In this document: positions 59,400 through 64,000 of the stretch, in pieces
Layout: each line of letters starts with the position of its first letter
Position numbering within the stretch: position 1 is the stretch's first letter
Source: Erpobdella octoculata
Taxonomy: Eukaryota > Annelida > Clitellata > Hirudinida > Erpobdellidae
Length of the DNA stretch: 64,000 nucleotides
Direction: 5' to 3'
Assembly: GCA_963978895.1 (NCBI GenBank)
Contig: OZ022246.1
Span: 7,459,642-7,523,641 of the forward strand
Position numbers and translations under genes: made by a program
Notes under the pieces: generated by a model
Seen by the model: only the letters and a program-made list of their open reading frames with translations
Database searches by the model: none
Told to the model about the DNA's origin: nothing

Positions 59400-60329
59400 T
59401 TAATGCATTTTTTTAATAACTTTGTTTATTAGTGTTTTCTTACCAAGCGATCCTTCATGATTGTCCGAAGTCACAGCAAACAACGTCTTGAAGTTATTTG
59501 TTTCTGAGTTTTTTCCATCGCTCTTAGAAAAACATTCTACTGCTTCTTTTTCACAGAAAAAAAACTTCCTTGAGTTAACCGTTATTTCGTTATTTTTCAC
59601 AGCAACGATAAACTGATCCGATGAAATACAAAAAAATTCTGCTGAATTTTCTATAATCCATAAAATTGAATTAAACAAGTAAAGGAAAAAAACAAGTTTT
59701 TCAACACAAATTTTTATTTCAAATACACTTGATTTAGAAATAGGAAAGATGTTCAAATTAACTTTTTTTATTGAATCATGTATTGTCATCCAATATAAAG
59801 TTATGCTGAAAGTTTCAGTTTCTTAGCTAGTCAAAAAGCTGGTTAAATTGTACTTGCAAGATTTGCGTACAGAGAAAGTCACACAGACACACAAACAAAC
59901 AGAGATTGTAATGTAACCTAAATAAAAGTTTGTAAAAAAAGGATAATCCAACATAGAAAATGCTAATTTGAATCATAAATTTGTAGGATTTTTTGTTAAA
60001 TTTGTAAGATTTTTTGCTAGTTAAAGCTTTTATTAACCTGGTATTACTAACATCTCGAGAGTGAGGCAAATACGGAGGACATATTTTGCAAAAGTATTCA
60101 CATTTTTTGCCTCTAGAGAACATTTTGGCAGCTAGAAATAAAATTAAAGTTCGCTAAAGTACACTTTTAGGAGATTGTAAGAACGTTGAAATTTCTGAAA
60201 ATGTTTACAACCTTTAAAACTTGGATCCCATGTTTTTTGATATTCAACGTCTTTGAAAACCTTTATGAGAAGTGCAGGTTCAACTGATGGAATGATTCCA
60301 TCAGCTCTGTAACTACATGTACCACATGT
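59400..60329 (-). CDS. START-like lipid-binding domain protein, partial gene
   Basis: Three exon candidates. 60212-60329 reads CGTCSYRADGIIPSVEPALL then IKVFKDVEYQKTWDPSFK (donor gttgta). 60038-60131 reads MFSRGKKCEYFCKICPPYLP then HSRDVSNT. 59400-59650 reads SSDQFIVAVKNNEITVNSRK through SLGKKTLINKVIKKMH and TAA. The D-x-E-Y-x-K-T-W-D pattern and the C-terminal SL-K--INKV resemble START domains (STARD proteins, which carry lipids in a hydrophobic pocket). Exons 60212 and 60038 join in phase. The second junction does not, so a small exon is probably missed or the gene is damaged. The 5' exons were not found. Confidence 0.45.
59690..59940 (-). repeat. Dispersed repeat R3 copy
   Basis: Reverse complement of 36110-36330: cacaaatttttatttcaaat, gaatcatgtattgtcatcca, tgaaagtttcagtttcttag, cagagattgtaatgtaacc. 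It lies in the intron of the START-like gene. Confidence 0.8.
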
Positions 60330-60705
60330 CTGCAATATTTTATTCATTCTAAACAAAATGCAAATGTCAACAAACATATGTTCCGATGTCTGTCTGTATG
60401 TCATTGTGTTAAAGTAAGCTGCCTGAGCTTATTTTTCGCGGTCCTTTTCACAACGTTTATATTAGGTCACTTTGTTGTCTGTTTGAGTTTTCCGAGAATG
60501 TTTGTCCGCAAAATTCACACGATGGTGTTTGTTAATTTTTTTCATGATAGTTTATAGTCATTTACACCAAGTGTTTTAAGACTGAATTGGCTGTATGTAG
60601 GAAGCACATAAGTACTTCCTATTGTGGATCAAAGTTTGATTATTTTAACTGTCCCTCCTCCTTTATCCAGGCTTGGGACTGGCTCGCAATTATCGACTTG
60701 CCTTT

Positions 60706-61080
60706 CGACTGCTGACCTTCTTAGCAGCAATGACCAAGCTCTGGGCGTATGCAGCCAAAACAGTTCGGCTTCTTGTAATGACCAAGAAGTTGACACTCCA
60801 ATGACCGTTTGCCATCCAATTACTGAGTTTTTAGCGACATCGATCAAGTTCAGATGGTGACCGCGGCTACAATTCCGTTCCTTTTGGCGACCGAGAAGAA
60901 GACACTTTAATTGCCATTTGTTCTCCGACTACCGACGTTCTTAATAACGTTTATCGGCGTGCGGCGAACACAACCTTATTTCTTGTGGTGACCAAGAGGT
61001 CGATCTTCTTATTCCAACTTACCTTCTAACTACTGACGTTTTCAACAACGTTAACCAAAACCCGGGTCGCGTCCATGGAT
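60706..61080. repeat. Degenerate ~108-bp tandem repeat, about 3.4 units
   Basis: Each unit has cgact-ctgac-ttcttagca-caa, then ttcttgt-gaccaagaa-t-gac, then ccgtttgccatcc-aattactga, with similar words at 60706, 60822, 60930 and 61028. It is more GC-rich than its surroundings. Frames are open in places but differ between units. Confidence 0.6.
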
Positions 61081-61261
61081 CTCCCTCAACTTTTGTTTTT
61101 AATCAATCTATTAAAAGGTGAAGTTTTGAATTCATGAGAATTGGAAAGTTTAGCAAAAAACAAACGGATAAACGCAAAGTGGTCTATCGTTTTTAATAGA
61201 GCATGTTTGAAAGAATATATATTTATGTTAAATATTGAGGGAACCGTTTTTCTGCTTTTCC

Positions 61262-61500
61262 TCCCTCATTGCGATGAGACAGCGGTAAAAGTCTTTGACT
61301 TTTGAGCTTTGGGTCCTGGGTTCAACTCCCAGGTAAGCAAAATCCCACATCGCGTAACTTCTTTGAGCAAGGAGTTTATTCTGAATTCAGTTAGTCTGAA
61401 TGCTCAGGTCAACTCAGCCTTTCATCCTCCTGTGCTAGTCAAATGAGTACCGGTGGTTTCTTTGGGGATAGATAAATCAATTCAGGCGCTGAATACGGTT
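61262..61500 (+). mobile_element. tRNA-derived SINE
   Basis: tgagacagcggtaaaag (A-box position) and gggttcaactcccagg (B box) form a tRNA-like head at 61270-61335. It is followed by tcaactcagcctttcatcct and tcaaatgagtacc, the block shared with the SINE at 32141. The tRNA part is too irregular for a functional tRNA. Confidence 0.65.
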
Positions 61501-61569
61501 GCCTGCATCGTAGTGGTTTTGAAATCGATTCGTCAGTATAACACCACTATAATCTCATCGGAATCTTTA

Positions 61570-61771
61570 TCTTTTTACAAACTTTTATTTCGGTTACAAT
61601 CTCTGTTTGTGTGTGTTTGTGTATGTATGTATGTATGTATGTATGTATGTATGTATGTATGTATGTATGTATGTATGTATGTATGTATGTATGTATGTAT
61701 GTATGTATGTATGTATGTATGTATGTATGTATGTATGTATGTATGTATGTATGTATGTATGTATGTATGTG
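61570..61771. repeat. R3 start followed by (TATG)n
   Basis: tttttacaaacttttatttc and ggttacaatctctgtttgtg match the start of repeat R3, followed by about 38 TATG units (61619-61771). Confidence 0.9.
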
Positions 61772-61908
61772 TGTGTCTTTTTCTCTCTCTCATTGAAATC
61801 CTTCTGTTTCTCTCTTTTTTAAAACTTTTGTCAAACGCCAGTCAAAACATTAAACTACCTCCATGCTAAATTTGTTATAATGGATCGGACGTGATGAGCT
61901 AGCTTCTA

Positions 61909-62211
61909 TTTTTAAATCCTTTATATTAACACATATTCCGTCTGATTGATTGAACACAAACTCATTTCCCGTCATTCAATCGATCTGAAACTTGGTCCAT
62001 AGACTCGTTAGAACCAAATATTTTGAGATATATTCGTTTTTTTAATCCTTTATAATTTTTTCTTTATTATTATTATTTTTGTTCAAAATTAATTTTTGGT
62101 CCCAACGAGTTTATGGACCAAGTTTCAGATTGATTGGATGACGTGAAATGGGTTTGTGTTCAATCAGACAGAGGATATCTTAATATAAAAATATATAGGA
62201 TTTAAAAACAA
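61909..62211. repeat. Foldback element, ~115-bp arms
   Basis: Left arm tttttaaatcctttatatta, then gattgaacacaaactcattt, then gatctgaaacttggtccata. The right arm (62090-62211) holds the reverse complements in reverse order: tatggaccaagtttcagatt, gaaatgggtttgtgttcaat, ataggatttaaaaa. Arms are ~85% alike by eye. Confidence 0.75.
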
Positions 62212-63502
62212 AGATTTTTACGGTTCACTTGTATTGTAAATTATTTCTTTATGATAATAAGTCTATAAAATGGAAATGAAACTTACGAGCAGTTTACCAT
62301 TTTGTCTTCTCCGTTACCTGAATTATGTCTCCTAATTATATATAGTAGCTCAAACATTTTACGATGTATATATGAGCAAGCAGTATAGTAAAATTTCAAT
62401 TCAAACTTTGAGTAAAACTACCGTAAAACCATATAATTCGTGGTCCTACAAAAACAAATATGGCCAACAAGTGTTTGATTATCAATATGATAGTGTGTTA
62501 TATTGTGAATGTTTAAAATTATTTTACTTTATTCAGATTATTTTATTATAAACTATTTTGCGTATACCTTGTATCTTCTCAGGGAAAGGTATCCAATATT
62601 ATATTTTTGGCTTATAATAGCAAGTGGGTGGGTTTTAACCTGATAGATCGCGTTTGCGACAATTTGTTTACATTGTATTGCCGGTAAAATAGAGCTTGCA
62701 TAGAACCAACCAGAAAATCCTACGACCTCGCACGGTTGAAACGTATCTCGTTTTTTAAATAAAATCTCATTGTAACTTGTAACAGCAAACGTTCAATTTC
62801 GAAACCCTCTTTTTCAACTTTTCAGTTTCGATCAACTTGAATTGGAAGATTATCTGACGAGTAAAAATTTTAAACTTCCAAAATTACTTTCACTTTTCCC
62901 CGATAGATTGAAAAGCTTCTTATTTTCGTCACGAAGTTCCAGTCCATCGTCTTGACGCTATCCTTATGAGCGCTTGTATCCCTTTTCAGTCTATCTGTAC
63001 TGCTATCCATTCTGAAAATCTAATGACATTTAAGAACTAAACATGAGCATGGTCCGTTTATTTAAAGCCATATTAAAAATATAATCTACTTTTTTAAATA
63101 TCGGCCAATCTGCTAAACGCATTCCGTCAGAAATGGGGGTTTGTCGAATTGATGTCGAATTAATTAGACCTTTTGCATTTTTTTCTTTTTCATATTAACG
63201 GATCTTATGTGCCAAAAATAGTTTTGGAGGCATATTTTTGCTCGTAAACAAGAAAAACAAAGACATAAACACTTGTGACGCAACCAACAAAAAACGTGTC
63301 ATGCCTTAAAATTTAATTAAAATGAAGCATTATTTCACTATGTAAAACTATTTCACCATTGTATTAAAAGCAAATAAGTCTGCAGTTAAGTCTCCAATGA
63401 ACAGAGAATAAAAAATTCACATGAAAAATGCACTGTATAGTGCAATAAAAATCAAGTAAGGCACGGAAATAGAATTGTTCACATAGATAGGTTTTGGTCA
63501 AC
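62212..63502. other. No recognised gene
   Basis: AT-rich DNA without a convincing exon, TE terminus or tandem repeat. It may include the 3' UTR of the minus-strand gene that ends at 63503. Confidence 0.4.
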
Positions 63503-64000
63503 TTAAGCATTCATATTCTCCTCCATTTTGCGAAGCCTGCAAAGATGAAATAATAAATTAGTAGAATTAACGGGTAATTTTTGAAACCAGAAAAATAATA
63601 AGCAGGAACCTCCTTCGTCGTTCGGCTTCCCACATTTTCTTCAAGATTTCATCATTTCCTAATTGTGGATTAGAGCTTGTAACTGGTTGATTAAGTTAAT
63701 ACTTGTGTTGGTTATAAAAAAAACTGCCTTTTAGCGATTGTATTATATTGGCTCGATTGAATGAATAAAAAAGTGATAGAAGCAGACACTGTCGGTAAAA
63801 AATATATTGTCGGTATACTCAGGGGCGCCCATCCCCCTGGCTGCTGGAGGCAGACTCTCACCTCCATTTTATTATCCCTTCTCTTTTTATTCATCCGTCT
63901 TTTCTCTGTCCCAAATATATGTTTAAACTAAAAGTAGATATTAAGCTGGCATACTTCTAAAAATTACCTGCAAATTGACAATATGGCCACATCCAAATAC
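63503..64000 (-). CDS. 3' exons of an unrecognised gene entering from the right edge
   Basis: Exon 63503-63536 (acceptor catctttgcag) reads LRKMEENMNA and TAA. Exon 63610-63675 reads SNPQLGNDEILKKMWEAERR then RR. A further exon ends at 63968 (CAG|gtaatt) and continues beyond the window. In phase it would read YLDVAILSICS; another frame gives VFGCGHIVNLQ. The three join in a single phase. The charged C-terminal helix says little about function and I do not recognise the protein. Confidence 0.5.

Noticed and set aside
61270..61335. Functional tRNA gene
   Set aside because: The B box is good but the stems do not pair well and a SINE body follows.

Overview
The window is animal (metazoan) nuclear DNA, AT-rich and dominated by transposable elements. 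The evidence is spliced protein-coding genes with GT-AG introns, and remnants of Helitrons, hAT transposons, LINEs, a Penelope-like element and tRNA-headed SINEs. TTAGGG-type hexamers occur once, inside a foldback element. Species cannot be fixed from the sequence alone. An invertebrate fits best; a cnidarian such as Hydra is one possibility, but this is only a guess.

Host genes. Three are confidently recognised, all on the minus strand, each giving a continuous reading frame across phase-compatible introns: an LPCAT1/2-type lysophospholipid acyltransferase (12 coding exons, 1166-11864), a CCDC134 orthologue with a KDEL-like C-terminus (6 exons, 17642-19375) and YIPF5 (6 exons, 31470-39531). 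Weaker minus-strand candidates are a START-like lipid-binding protein (59400-60329), an unrecognised two-exon 3' end (50147-50408) and the last exons of a gene entering from the right edge (63503-64000). These genes encode ER/Golgi or lipid-related functions but nothing shows that they are co-regulated.

Layout. 1-12 kb: LPCAT, whose introns hold LINE pieces, a complete 701-bp hAT with 8-bp target duplications and a Helitron. 12-17.5 kb: LINE and hAT debris. 17.6-19.4 kb: CCDC134. 19.5-31 kb: hAT remnants, a Helitron carrying about eight 158-bp units, a nearly intact LINE nested in older Helitron sequence, and a Penelope-like element. 31.4-39.5 kb: YIPF5, with nested TIR elements in intron 1. 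39.9-49.8 kb: a decayed LINE, duplicated half-RING fragments, a hAT split by a 594-bp foldback made of two mirrored units with telomere-like repeats, and Helitrons. 50-59 kb: mostly Helitrons, long (TA)n tracts and a fragment of Helitron helicase. 59.4-64 kb: the START-like gene, SINE, microsatellites and the right-edge gene.

Main structural result. Two Helitron families supply much of the window. Family 1 ends in a CCGGGCAACGCCGGG hairpin plus CTAG and carries an 18-bp GC-rich minisatellite. Several copies are 'two-tailed': two 3' termini face outwards around a palindrome. In two copies 44 kb apart the same ~970-bp palindrome lies in opposite orientation relative to the 5' end.
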